A stretch of DNA of 64,000 bases from Triatoma infestans (lineage: Eukaryota; Arthropoda; Insecta; Hemiptera; Reduviidae): contig JAAEAF010014373.1 of the NCBI GenBank assembly GCA_011037195.1, positions 62,001-126,000 of the forward strand. Direction: 5' to 3'. Positions 20,473 through 31,192 of this stretch are shown here, one piece after another. How positions within the stretch are numbered: the first letter of the stretch is position 1; each line of letters opens with the position of its first letter. A program made the position numbers and the translations under genes. The notes beneath the pieces were generated by a model. The model did not search any database and was not told where the DNA came from. It saw nothing but the letters and a program-made list of their open reading frames with translations.

Positions 20473-20824
20473 CTCTTTTTTTAAATTATTTCTTGTATTA
20501 TTATTTCTCCTAAAACCAGATATATAGGTCAATAATTAAGGCACAATTATTATTTTTAAAGTTTTATATTTCTACTTAATGAGTGGGGGTAAAATTTTTA
20601 TACATATTAGTAAAGAACATAATTTTTATTTTTTAATTATTACAATATAATAATATAAGGGTGAATTAATATTTTATTAATATGATTACAAGCACTACAT
20701 ATAAAACAGAAAAGGGTATATAGAAATTATTTTCTATACATTATTAGCTCAAAACTAAAATACATGTCATCAATATCACACAAATAAATTATAACATAAT
20801 CATAGATAGTTACATTAGCTGTTT
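20473..20824. other. AT-rich spacer between convergent Polinton genes
   Basis: No ORF of interest. AATAAA and ATTAAA-type signals near both gene ends suggest 3' ends and polyadenylation for the 230-residue gene and the polymerase. Confidence 0.6.
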
Positions 20825-23800
20825 CTATTCATTTAAAAAATGCCCCAGAGCCCGAGTATTAATTGAATCAATTATATACCTTTTATTATCTAGAGGACAT
20901 AAACTTACTTTATTCTGTTGTACAGTCATCATGACGTGCTGCTTACTTCTAAACATAACCATTGAATGCCTAATTGCTTCGTTTGTCAGTAAGCAAGCAA
21001 CATAATCATCAAATGTTATGGAATGTTTTAGAACAGGTTTTTTTACCCCTTTTGCCTTTTTTATTATTTTGGAACCTCCCAGTCGTAGCGAATACATTTT
21101 CGGGCGGAGTCCAATAAACTCTGTTATTATTACCCCCGCGGCTTCATCCTTAAATTTACCTACAGCTGCTTTATTCTTTTGTAATTCAGTAATGATATCA
21201 CATGATGCCATATTGAATTCCTGACATAAGATTTGGATCAATGGGTGGCCTGATGAGGGATAGTTAGACAGATCTAAATAATTTCGCATCCGCAGTAAAT
21301 CATTAAATAAATTATCTGTTTTAATTAGATAAATGAATGAATCAGTGTCCATATAACACAACTGCAACCTATCAGCCCCAAAATATGGACGCATCACATT
21401 ATAATGGTACCAGTATAAATGTAATTTTGATAATTCCAAAACGCAAAGACCTGTGTAAATAGGTTTATTAAACAGAATGCTATTCTTGGCTAAATGTATA
21501 GCTGCCAGAGATTTGTTATATATAACATAATCTAGACAGTCAGGTCGAGCTGTTAATTTTTCTAACTTCAATGGATTTGACACAAGTTTGATAGAAATTC
21601 TATTACGCACATTTTCCATAGTTTTACCAAAAACTGAATTATTAAACAATTTGTATAAGTCCTTTTCAAATTGATTTGTAGCTTTCTTACGTAGTTCGGT
21701 GTTATGCTGTATATATGGTGCTAACCATGCCGACTGTTTGAATTGCAAAACTTTATTGATTCGTATTAATTTTAAACCATGTGCTAAAGCCTGTTTTAAT
21801 ATCATGTAATGACATACATAGTTTTTGCGAGGTCTAAAATGTGGTATTAATTTAGTTTCACCTTCTACTGAAATATTTTCAGCTAAGAATGGCAAATCAT
21901 TATGACTGTTATGGAGTTCAGGTGGATACTCGATATCAACGTCTAATATATATCCAGTTTCATCACATTCCCCTAAACAATCTAGATTCAAACTGCCCGG
22001 TTCAACCCATTTGAAATCACCATAAGGGAGGAAGTTATTCATTGCAAAACCGTATAGATTGTTGCAATCTTGGTATGCTATAAAAGTGGATGGTAACGAA
22101 GGATTATAATCATCCATGAAATGATTATTAGCCTCGGCAAATCTGCGTGATACCTGACAGATTCCACCCCTTACCCCTCTCTCTATCATCAAAATTTGAT
22201 CATATTCAGTGAGGAGCTCTAATTTACACTGAGTTAGCCGCAACATTGCATCCCAAGACAAACCTGGTAAAGTGAAATAATAAGCGGGGTCAAGTTTATG
22301 AGATCCAATAGTTACCGTTCTAAAATGTTCAAATATGTCGGAGAGAATTAGTACATCAATTTTCAAATATAAATCACTATATTCTCCTAGAGTTTTGCAT
22401 GAAAATGCATCCCAAACGTTGAGGGCGTGTTGATAATCGTCTTCACTTATATCCTCCCCCTTAACGCTACTATAAAACATTTCTTTGGAGGGTAATGAAC
22501 TATCTCCTAGCCTGTCCCAACATGAAATATACTCGTAGGGAAATACACCTTTCCTAGTTACCAGATGCATCACATCCAGACTGAAGAATTTTGACGTTTC
22601 TGTTAAATTTGCAAGATTTTTCACTAAATTGTCCAAACTGGAGGCCATAAATCGAAATGTGTCTACAAACCTTAACTTCATGTTTTCACTAATACTTTTT
22701 GTAAAAGAGATATACCGCTCCCCTGAAGTGGGGATAACGAATATCTCTTTATCATCATAACCCAATTGGGTAATTAAGAAATGTGCGTCATAACCACTAA
22801 GATTATGACAGAATACTGGTACAAAATTTAGTTTTTTACACAGCAAATTACATTTATTATGTGCTGGGCCTCTATAAGCGCCTGAAATGTGTGAATGATC
22901 TTTTACCTTTCCATTTTCATCAGTAAAAAATCTATCACACATGTAACAAGTATTGGCGCAGTTGAAATTTTCTTCTTCTTCAGGGGTTAGGGGTTTCATA
23001 GCTATGTTAATGTTGTACAGATCCTCCACAGCTTCTGCAATGCTCTTTAAGTATAGAATGCATTTTTTAGCTGCATCAGGCCCTCTGTATATAAATGGTT
23101 CTTTAGGAAGACTATGGTCAATTATATCTAATTCATCACTTATTTTTATGTACAAGCCGAAACTCATTGGAGTGTGTAGGTGAGTATTTATAGTGAATGA
23201 ATCATCGGGGTTTGGGTTACAAGTGCTCACTGGTTCCAATATACTTTCAAAATCTAAGTAAATTACGACGGGGACCCTCTGTATGTACCCGCCATGTTCA
23301 AATTCAATAAATGGTTTTTTTGTTGGTAACTCAACTCTCGTAGGTTTGTGTGCGCAACAGAATAATTTATGGTTTTGGTACCGAGATTCTCCATTATAAC
23401 GTTCATCAAAATGGGTGAAACATCTTTTACATATATATTTTGATGATTTACGTTTGGATATTTGCTTACTGACAAGTCTATTAAAATTTTTTATATAAAC
23501 ATAGTGGTAATTGTTATTTGAATATAGTAGTAACAGATCGCGATGGTCATCTAATTCTCTATAAACCACTTTTAGAGGATACACGTCATTGTTATCATCC
23601 AGTCCAAATATATTGATGGAAATATTATTAACAGATTCAAATTTGTCAACATCTTTAAGAGAGGTCGGGAAATTTACACACGAAAAATCATATTTATTTT
23701 CCAATGATTTGTATTTATTTGGTCGTTCTGAATTTTTTCCATCAATAAATTTGGCGAGTATGGCATACACAAAACATTTATTATCAAAATTTTTTATATT

Positions 23801-24711
23801 ATACATGCCTTTTTGCTTTCAATACACCTAGGCAAAGGTAAATATGTTGAAGCTTTTAAAGGGTTGTGTTTGCTTACCCTCACTCTTAGCCCATCCACTG
23901 AAACCAGTGACCAGCCACTCTTGGTCATAGCCGCTTCTTCTAGTTCTTTCTTTAATTTGGCAAAGGCTGCATCTAGAAAGCTGTTGACATCATCAGCTAG
24001 GTAGACTGCTTTGTTAGTTGTTTTCAAGGCCTTTTCCATTTTTTCTCCATGTACATTTTCAAAAGTGCAGTCCACCCACAGATTAAATTTTATGGATGAG
24101 TGTGTCACCACACTTTGATGAATGATGTCTAGAATTTTGGAACGTACACTTTCTAGAAATATTGGAAGATCCATACAACTTGGTGAGCGTACAAAATATG
24201 ATGCAAGTCGTCCCTGAAAAGCTGTCTCATACGGGGTTATATTATTCAACCCTGTGGATAATGCCAAGAGCTCCTTCCTGGAAGGTTCCCCTAATCTTAC
24301 TCTTTTACTTCCACAGACAGCTTCATGTAAACGGCCATTGTGTATATCGGGTTGTATATATTGACAATGCCTACACCTAAGAAGAAAACAAATTAATAAT
24401 ACTTAAATAATTACAACTTCATAAATATATATATATTTACTTACAGGTAGCGTCCTCGAGCTGTACACTTCTTCTTATGAATTTGAAGATCTTTTTTATA
24501 AAAATATGTTTTTCCGCAAGTGCATCCATATTTTGTACGCTCACCATGGTTTAAGGCTCTATGTATTTTGAATTGATGTGTCTTTTCAAAATTAATGTTA
24601 CACTCTTTGCACTGAAAAAAAAAAGAAGAAGCTTTGTTTTTATTTTATTTTTACTGGGATACAGTAATGTAGGTAATAATAATGGTAAAACTTACATAAA
24701 CCATGATGGTG
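20825..24711 (-). CDS. Protein-primed family B DNA polymerase (POLB), spliced, one frame break
   Basis: Replicative polymerase of the Polinton. Proposed exons (minus): 24711-24703, 24611-24445 and 24376-20825. Introns of 91 and 68 bp have GTAAGT donors and pyrimidine-AG acceptors, and both joins keep frame. Exon 2 encodes two C2H2-type fingers; exon 3 starts with CRHC. Within the main body are Exo I (YLDFES), Exo II (HNLSGYDAH), Exo III (YSDLYLKID), motif A (DCNNLYG), motif B (KLFNNSVFGKTMEN) and motif C (YMDTDS, 21338-21356). The N-terminal part (24376-23794) and the 993-residue main part (from 23806) are in different frames, offset by one base near 23795-23806, so this copy needs a frameshift or is mutated. 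Confidence 0.88.
24377..24444 (-). other. Predicted POLB intron 2 (68 bp)
   Basis: Donor CCT|GTAAGT at 24444 and acceptor TTCTTCTTAG ending at 24377. The split codon CT|G rejoins as Leu, leading directly into CRHC. Confidence 0.75.
24612..24702 (-). other. Predicted POLB intron 1 (91 bp)
   Basis: Donor TAT|GTAAGT at 24702 and an acceptor preceded by an unbroken run of pyrimidines (CTTCTTTTTTTTTTCAG) ending at 24612. The upstream exon has only three codons from ATG 24711, and the join is in phase 0. Confidence 0.7.
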
Positions 24712-25060
24712 ATAGCTGTGTTGTCAGCAGTGGTGGAAAAAAGGATGTTTATTTATTTATTTATTTATTTTACTTTTTTAGTGATTGCTTAAATTATTCT
24801 TATATGAACTTTTGAAACATTAGATAAATGCGCAAGGGGTAAATTATTGTCCAACCTTCTTTATCGCACGATCTACACTTATGCAATTGTACCTATTACA
24901 TCTTATATAATTGTATGAAGGCTTTAGGTTAATAAAAAAATTAAATATTATAAAAATAAGACAACTAATTACAGCAAAAGTTTTGTTTTTGCACCAGTAA
25001 CGGAGGGATTTACTTAATTTAAAAGAAACTAAATTTATTGGTTGAAGTGTCCATATTTCA

Positions 25061-25396
25061 TTAAATTGGTGTCCAGTAGAAATTTCGAACCGACCTAGCG
25101 CAGCTATTACAACGTACAATTGGCCGGTATTCAAATAAATGTTTTAAACAATTAAAACACTTGTTTTGTTCTCTGTGAAGATTTTTATTTTTTCGTTCTA
25201 TTACTTTGTGCTCTTTAGAGAACACGACGCTTCTCCCCGGTAAAAGATCCTGATGAATTACAAGAAATGCACACTCCAAACACAATTTAATTGATTCGTC
25301 AAGTGAATGATCTGTGTCATAATTATGGCTTACAGTGGAAAAGGTTGTTGTAATAAAGGATGATTGAATACAGATATACCTATTAGGGTACTTCAT
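25061..25396 (-). CDS. Polinton zinc-ribbon-like protein, unrecognised
   Basis: About 111 residues from ATG 25396. Three CxxC pairs (CLEC, CFNC, CNSC) plus nearby His suggest zinc binding. A TATA box (CTTATATATTGG, 25461-25472) lies upstream, but the first ATG after it (near 25435) opens a short different frame, so the real N-terminus may involve an intron or a one-base slip near 25385. No known family is recognised. It sits between POLB and the 98-residue gene, same strand. Confidence 0.45.
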   Translation of the reverse strand: MKYPNRYICIQSSFITTTFSTVSHNYDTDHSLDESIKLCLECAFLVIHQDLLPGRSVVFSKEHKVIERKNKNLHREQNKCFNCLKHLFEYRPIVRCNSCARSVRNFYWTPI

Positions 25397-25460
25397 CAAG
25401 TTGACTACTGAGACTACTATTAAGTACAGGCATATTAATTATTTCTTTTATCTACTGAAG

Positions 25461-25472
25461 CCAATATATAAG
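25461..25472 (-). promoter_or_regulatory. TATA box upstream of the zinc-ribbon ORF
   Basis: CTTATATATTGG on the minus strand, about 65 bp before ATG 25396. Confidence 0.45.
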
Positions 25473-25574
25473 ATTTTTACAAATGTGGTTTCAAAAAAAA
25501 GGGGTAAAAAATAAAATAAATAAATTAAAAAAAACCTCTAGTTACTGGTTAAAAAACAATTCAAAAATTAACAG

Positions 25575-25871
25575 TTAATGAAATTCTAAAATAAAGGCGT
25601 TATTTGACGCCACCCCTTTATATATTAGGACAATTGACTCGCTTTCGTAATTTTCTATCATTTCTTTGTCTATACAATCTGAATATTTCTTAGGGAGGAA
25701 ACAATTAAACCTGCAACCTTCGTCAACCAATGTTAAAATATACGTTTTACCATATCTAGTTTCTAGTAGTTGAAATTTATCAATCGGGTAATGTTTTAAT
25801 TTTATTAGCTCTTTTATTGATTTAGTACCTTCATGAGTAACTGAATTTAAAGCTGCTTTCAACTTGTTCAT
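25575..25871 (-). CDS. Small Polinton protein of 98 residues, possible OB-like fold
   Basis: Central pattern YPIDKFQLLETRYGKTYILTLVDEG followed by FNCFLPKKYSD and IVLIYKG, i.e. several short beta strands with a TRYG turn. I have the impression that this pattern recurs in arthropod Polinton proteins of unknown function; an OB-like, nucleic-acid-binding fold is a guess. ATG 25871 directly follows a pyrimidine-rich TACTCCCTCATAG acceptor (AG at 25873-25872). A GTAAGT donor lies at 25976 and a TATA box at 26040-26050, giving a 105-bp 5' UTR intron. Confidence 0.6.
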   Translation of the reverse strand: MNKLKAALNSVTHEGTKSIKELIKLKHYPIDKFQLLETRYGKTYILTLVDEGCRFNCFLPKKYSDCIDKEMIENYESESIVLIYKGVASNNAFILEFH

Positions 25872-26039
25872 CTATGAGGGAGTAAGAAAAAAAAGGTAAA
25901 TTTTACCAAAAAAAAGAAAAAAAAATAGTTCACAGTATAAATCTAAGGAAGCAACGTACCAAATAAAAGTACTTACTGTGGAAATTGTCGTACAGCTGGA
26001 ACTAAAATCAGAAGAGTCCTGCTGCTAGGTAAAATTCTA

Positions 26040-26050
26040 GTATATATACA
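26040..26050 (-). promoter_or_regulatory. TATA box for the 98-residue gene
   Basis: GTATATATA on the minus strand, roughly 65 bp before the predicted 5' UTR splice donor. Confidence 0.6.
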
Positions 26051-26300
26051 CTTTGAAATACTCCCACCATCACATTTAAATTGTAAAATTAAAAAAAAAT
26101 TTCCCCAGGATAGTTTCATGCTAAGAAATTCATAAACAGAATTACCATAAAGATGCAGTTTGTTTTTTCCGAAAAAAATGATAATGTTAGTGCAACTTAA
26201 ATATTTTTTAAAGATAATGGGTAAAACTAGCTAATAAATTAGAAAAAAAACATTGTATCATGACAACATAAATACGAGAGCATTTATTATTGTAAGAATA

Positions 26301-26537
26301 AGATGCATTTATTGTTTTATTCCTGCTTCAATAGAGGATGGTAAACTTTATATTACATACGTTTCTTACTTTAATTGATATACTTATAGAGAATACAGTC
26401 ATGTTTGCTACGTAGCTAGTACAAAAAAGGATTGCTGGTCATGCAATAAATGTGGAACAGGTGGTCTGTTGAGGACCGTAATAGTAAATATTAAACACAA
26501 ACGTATGCAATTATATCAAAACTTTAAAAAATTATGA
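26301..26537 (+). pseudogene. Cys-rich ORF near the right TIR with an internal TGA
   Basis: + strand frame starting CIYCFIPASIEDGKLYI, interrupted by TGA at 26376-26378, then HVCYVASTKKDCWSCNKCG, ending with TGA at 26535-26537, just before the TIR. The CxxC and C..C..C spacing is zinc-binding-like. No in-frame ATG is visible, so it would need an upstream exon or is a relic. It was too broken to be listed as a simple ORF. Confidence 0.35.
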
Positions 26538-26543
26538 AGCCCC

Positions 26544-26754
26544 CCATCCCGCCTCTTCTTCCTCCAGACAGCTAGAGAAGAGAACCAGAAAAACGACTGA
26601 GAGAGAGAGAGCGTTTGAGCGAGAGGGAGTAGAAGAGAGGGGTCCTCTCCTTTTCATAAAACCATTCTACCCATCCTCCTTTCCACCAATCACACATCTT
26701 CTTCCTCCTTGGCCGCCATGTTTACTGAGCTAAAGGCCTCCTATTTACCCTACT
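26544..26754. repeat. Polinton right terminal inverted repeat
   Basis: Reverse complement of the left TIR; ends ...CTATTTACCCTACT, followed by the CTCCAT target duplication at 26755-26760. Confidence 0.95.
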
Positions 26755-29560
26755 CTCCATACCAACCCGTTTACTTTTTGCAAAAGCGCCGAGAACTGAG
26801 ACTCCCAACAAGACAAATTATCGAGGGAAAAATCAGAAGTCAAGGAGTACTTTTGGGCTAATTTAGACCATTCTTTGAACTAAAGTATATTTTTGCTTAC
26901 AAATTTGCGAAAGCATATTTTCTCAAGCTACAATTTTGGAAAAGCGATTATTGATGCAGACAAGACCTTTAAACAAAATTTAAAATGGAGGGGCAAAGTG
27001 TAAATGTAAACCAGCTCTAACCCAGTTTCAATATGAAAAATTTTGAAGAACTACCTCTGAAATTGCTCTAAAATCTCAAAACGTTGGTAGCCCCAAACGT
27101 GAGCAGCGTAACAGATTATGGAACGTAAAACACTATTTCAAACACGATATTTGGCCTTTAGAGTGACTTCATTTATTGAAAGAAAGTGATTTCACACTCA
27201 GTTTAAGCCCAATTTTGCAATAGAAACTCTATCTTTAAAGTGGTGCGTATAGGAGAGACGGGATGACAACTTTATACCGAGATACTTGTAAGTATTAGTT
27301 ATTTCGATTGGGGTACCATTAAATTCCCATTTTTCAACATAACTCAGTCTACCCCGTTTTCTAAAAACTACTACTTTTGTCTTCTCTAAATTAATATTTA
27401 AATGCCATTGCTGACAATATTTTACAAGAATGTTAATGTTCCTCTGCAAGCCAACAGGGCTATCCGAGATAATCACTAAGTCGTCGGCATATAGTAGGGT
27501 GCTGATCTTCAATTTACCAACAGAAACACCATCCACAAGTGCAGAAGGAAGATTATCGATAAATATAGCGAAGAGGAGAGGGCTCAGAAGACAACCTTGC
27601 CTCAATCCGGAATCCACAGAAAAAAATTCAGAAAGTTCCCGTCTCTCCTTTGCACTGCTGAGCGTGAATTAGAGTGCAGATTTTTTAGAATGTTAAAAAA
27701 TTTGGACGAAACCCGATGTTGAACAGTTTAAGCATTAGCATGTTGCGATTCACAACATCAAAGGCCGCTTTAAAGTCTACGAACAAGCAATACAATTTTT
27801 TCCCCCGTTGCAGAAATTCAATATTTTTTAAGTTGACTAAAGTAAAGAGATTATCGTTTACGGAATAGCCACGCCGAAAACCGGTTTGATTTTCCCTCAA
27901 AGTAGAGTTTTGTTTAATATAGGATTCCAAACGCAATAAAGGAGACCAGTAAAAATGTTTGCTATCGATTTTAAACAAGAAATTCCTCGATAATTTGAAG
28001 TATTATTTACAACTCTTCGTTTAAATAAAGGAAAGATAAGTGATTGCCAAAAGAAGACGGAACCTCACATAAATCATATAAGTAATTAAAACAGTCAGTT
28101 CCAATCAGTTAAAACTCAGTTTGTCCTGAAAATCCAAAGGAGATATTTAAAAAATTTGTTAACGATTAGGTCGGGTCCCGGAGCTTTGTTATTCTTAGCA
28201 TTATTGATTAACAATATAGTTCTTCAATAGTAAAAGATGAGTCTAGCTTAGGTTAGGAAAATTGAGGCTCAGCGAAAATCACAGATACTGTTTGGCAGGA
28301 GTTAAGTAGGGCCTGAAAGTGGGTTACCCGGTAGTCATATCTATTTGATTACCACAAAAAAAATGCTTTAGTTTTTAAACCTGTTAACCAGGTATCAAAA
28401 TGATTTGGACTCCTTAACCAAATTAAACCGATCGACTTACAAGGAATTGTTCTCTTTCTTTTTTATTATACACATTGATTTATATTCCCTAAATGCAGCA
28501 TGATAGGCGCTATTAACAATCATGGAGTTGGAACTTCGGTATAAGTTTAACAAATTAAGAGCTTTTTGCGAGCTTTGAGATAATAGTTATCAAACTATGG
28601 ATTCTTGTGGACATTTCTGATAAAATATTTGGGATTTACCCAAGCCGGAGAGGAAGTTTTAATGGAGGAAATAAAGACTAGTTTTAATACGTGTATTCAG
28701 CCTTAAGACCACTTTGCGCAGTAGAATAAGTTTAATTCTCTTCCTCCTCGTGACTAGAGGTAGGTCGCAGTGCACAGTAAAACAGAATTTTTTAATACTT
28801 TCGTCGAATTAAGCACGGCAAGATTAACGTGTTGACGATTAAAGATACCAAAAGATGGTTATTAGAGGCAGTGGTTGGTTCGAGTGGAAAGGCATGTATA
28901 TTTTCTACGTTAATATCAACTTTTAACACTTTCTGTCAAAATTCACTGGCCAGCCGATTATTATAACTTTTATCAGCATTTCCTCTGAAGATCAGATTAT
29001 TGATAAGATATTTAATCTGCAATTTATCAATTAATCTCTCATTTTCCAAGTTTTAAGAAAGTTTGTTTCTTTTTTTAAATGAGTATTTTCTACTTTTAAG
29101 AAAGTAATGGTGTCTGTAACCTTCTGAAGGTCCTTTTTAAAGCCTTCTGAAAGAGACGAAAATTTTGAATACAATTCAAACAAAGAAGTTACATTTTCAG
29201 GCCCTTACTATTGTGTCGTAAAGTAGGGTTATGTTTGCCTATCAAGTGCTATCTTAGCTGATTATGAAATTCTACCATTTAGTAATACACAATATCTGTA
29301 GTAACAATTTTTTTCAGCGCAGTAAATCTAAATGATAGAAAATCAATTGATCTCGAATCTAATTGAGTCAAAGTAGGATTCGGTGATTGGGGTTGCAGAA
29401 GCGTTCCAGTTAAAAATAGGGGGTTAGAATTTGCCATTTTGGTTGAATTGGAGGAAACCTTTTTAGAATACCGCTCAAGACACTCTGGGGAGCTTCTATA
29501 TTTTTCAAAGTATTTGTAGTTATATTCGAAGTAGAAACCTGATTATTAGCCATAGATTGT
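26755..29560 (-). mobile_element. Main body of the minus-strand LINE into which the Polinton inserted
   Basis: Decayed LINE read on the minus strand from about 29555 (possible ORF1 ATG, frame starting MANNQVSTSN) through a linker near 28400-28600 (AYHAAFREYKSMC) to RT fragments at 27978-27198, then C-terminal sequence down to 26761 and on the far side of the Polinton at 11701-11284. Many stops. About 113 bp at 29222-29335 duplicates 29955-30068 and is probably a later insertion or rearrangement. Confidence 0.8.
27198..27978 (-). pseudogene. LINE reverse transcriptase, two open fragments
   Basis: 27978-27685 carries ENQTGFRRGYS and LFVDFKAAFDVV (motif A). 27617-27198 carries SGLRQGCLLSPLLFAIFID (motif B), YADDLVI (motif C) and YKYLGIKLSS. 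A stop and frame change at about 27620-27690 separate them, so the protein is not made. Confidence 0.85.
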
Positions 29561-29955
29561 TACGTTAATGCATAATAATAGTATATAGAAAAAGTAGTCG
29601 GAAACTGTTCAATCCTCTAACTATATATCCACTATTTAACTCAATAATATTTGTAAATTATATGTTGACATTAAAGGTTATTAAGCACTTTATCAAAGTA
29701 ATATTTACTGTCACATGTAACTATACAACTACGGGTCCAGCAAATTATATATTTTGTTTTGTTTCATAAACAAAACTGCACAGTAGAAATGACCCCCACT
29801 CACATTGATTTATGCTCACTAATACCCCTGGTACACTATCGGCCAAATTTTGAACTAAAAAACTAGTTTTCCAATCCTCGATAACTCCGAAACCGTTCGG
29901 TAAAAAGTTTGAAAATTTTACACATTGTTCAGAGCATTATTACGGTTAGCAATAT
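28020..29955. other. LINE 5' half and flank, no intact gene
   Basis: 28020-29560 holds decayed minus-strand LINE coding sequence. 29560-29955 is AT-rich with nothing recognised. Confidence 0.55.
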
Positions 29956-30261
29956 TATTAAAGTAGGGTTATGTTTGCCGCTCAAGTGCTATCTTAGCTG
30001 ATTATGAAATTCTACCATTTAGTAATACACAATATCTGTAGTAACAATTTTTTTTCAGCTCTAAGGCTGAAAAAAATCATCTCTGGGGAAAACTTATTTG
30101 AAAAATATAGGACCAATTTATTTACAACTTACTTATATTAGTGAATGTAGTAACTGGGTCAAATTATTGAATAATCATGGACTTCGTACTTTTGAATAGA
30201 TAAAGCGGAAGTAGACAACATACAATCGGCAAAGGTGAATATTTATTTAAATTATTAATGC

Positions 30262-30489
30262 TTTAGCAGAATGAATAACAATAAAATATGATTGGTTTAA
30301 ATACAGAAAATATAATTTTACTATAACAAATCAAAATCAGTGTTATATTAAATAATGATGGAAAATGTCGCCAATTGTCACCATAGTGTTGAAATCTTGA
30401 TATACAATTCCAAATTATTTTCACAGGTGGTGACCAGTTAATATTATAACGTGGGTTGATCTGGGTTACTAGTGCAATATGGCTTCCAT
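30262..30489 (-). pseudogene. Exon-like open frame behind a strong 3' splice site
   Basis: Minus strand: TTATTTCTTTAACAG, then an open frame of about 75 codons beginning GSHIALVTQINPRYNINWSPP and becoming hydrophobic. The paralogous sequence at about 53480-53670 keeps the splice site and the start (HIALVTQIN) but has stops. It may be a 3' UTR exon of the upstream secreted-protein gene or an unrelated relic. Confidence 0.3.
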
Positions 30490-31192
30490 CTGTTAAAGAA
30501 ATAAAAAAGTATTATTCATAATAATGGTGTCTTCATTTTAGAAAAAGGGAATATCCGAAATTGCCAGAATAATTATTGTCACATTTTAATTCTACGTTAT
30601 TTTATCTACTATTTATTTTAATTTGACAACTTATGTCAGTTTTTTACTTAAACTTCATGAGTTCCGAAATAAAGTTATATGTCAAAATTCCTCAACCGGA
30701 AGTAGGTACCACTTTAGTGAATAGATTTTTCACTTTTTTGTGAGTTCCTACCAAAAAAGGTTTCAACTATTTTCTTTAAATTTGTTATATTAACTACACA
30801 TACAAGCTAATAATTTTCTTAGAGAAAATTCATTTAGGAAGCTTTTAGGGGAGTGTGAGGTTAGGTTTTCCTCTAAAGTACGATTTCTATTTATTATTAA
30901 ATTGTATCATCTAAAGAATAGATCGTTCAATAGTATAAATATGTGGCTAATATTCCGAATTTTAATGAGGACAAGGTGGTGGAGAGCTAGGGATTGGCTT
31001 TGGATTTGCACCAATAGCTACATCTGCTTTTCTATAGTGTTGATAATTTTCTTTAACAACATGAATTGTAAAAACATAAAGATGTACGTACAATTCTGCT
31101 GTTAGAAATTCTCAAACTTAATAGATAGATACTATGTTTACAAAAATACAATCACTTTACTTACATATCTTTGGGCAATCGTCACTTGACAC

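Larger units (their letters stand above)
11702..26754. mobile_element. Complete Polinton (Maverick), adintovirus-like
   Basis: A 15,053-bp self-synthesising DNA transposon. Evidence: inverted terminal repeats of about 211 bp beginning AGTAGG(G)TAAATAG, ends AG...CT as usual for the class, a perfect 6-bp target duplication CTCCAT on both sides, and the diagnostic gene set: integrase, packaging ATPase, adenain-like protease, minor and major capsid proteins and protein-primed PolB. Nearly all frames are open, and its target is an older, more decayed LINE, so the insertion is relatively recent. Frame breaks are seen in the left-most gene, in the polymerase and in a small right-end ORF, so autonomy of this copy is doubtful. 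Confidence 0.97.

Noticed and set aside
24844..25134. 96-codon minus-strand frame with a hydrophobic segment
   Set aside because: Overlaps the zinc-ribbon ORF end, no start context, AT-rich hydrophobic codons expected by chance.
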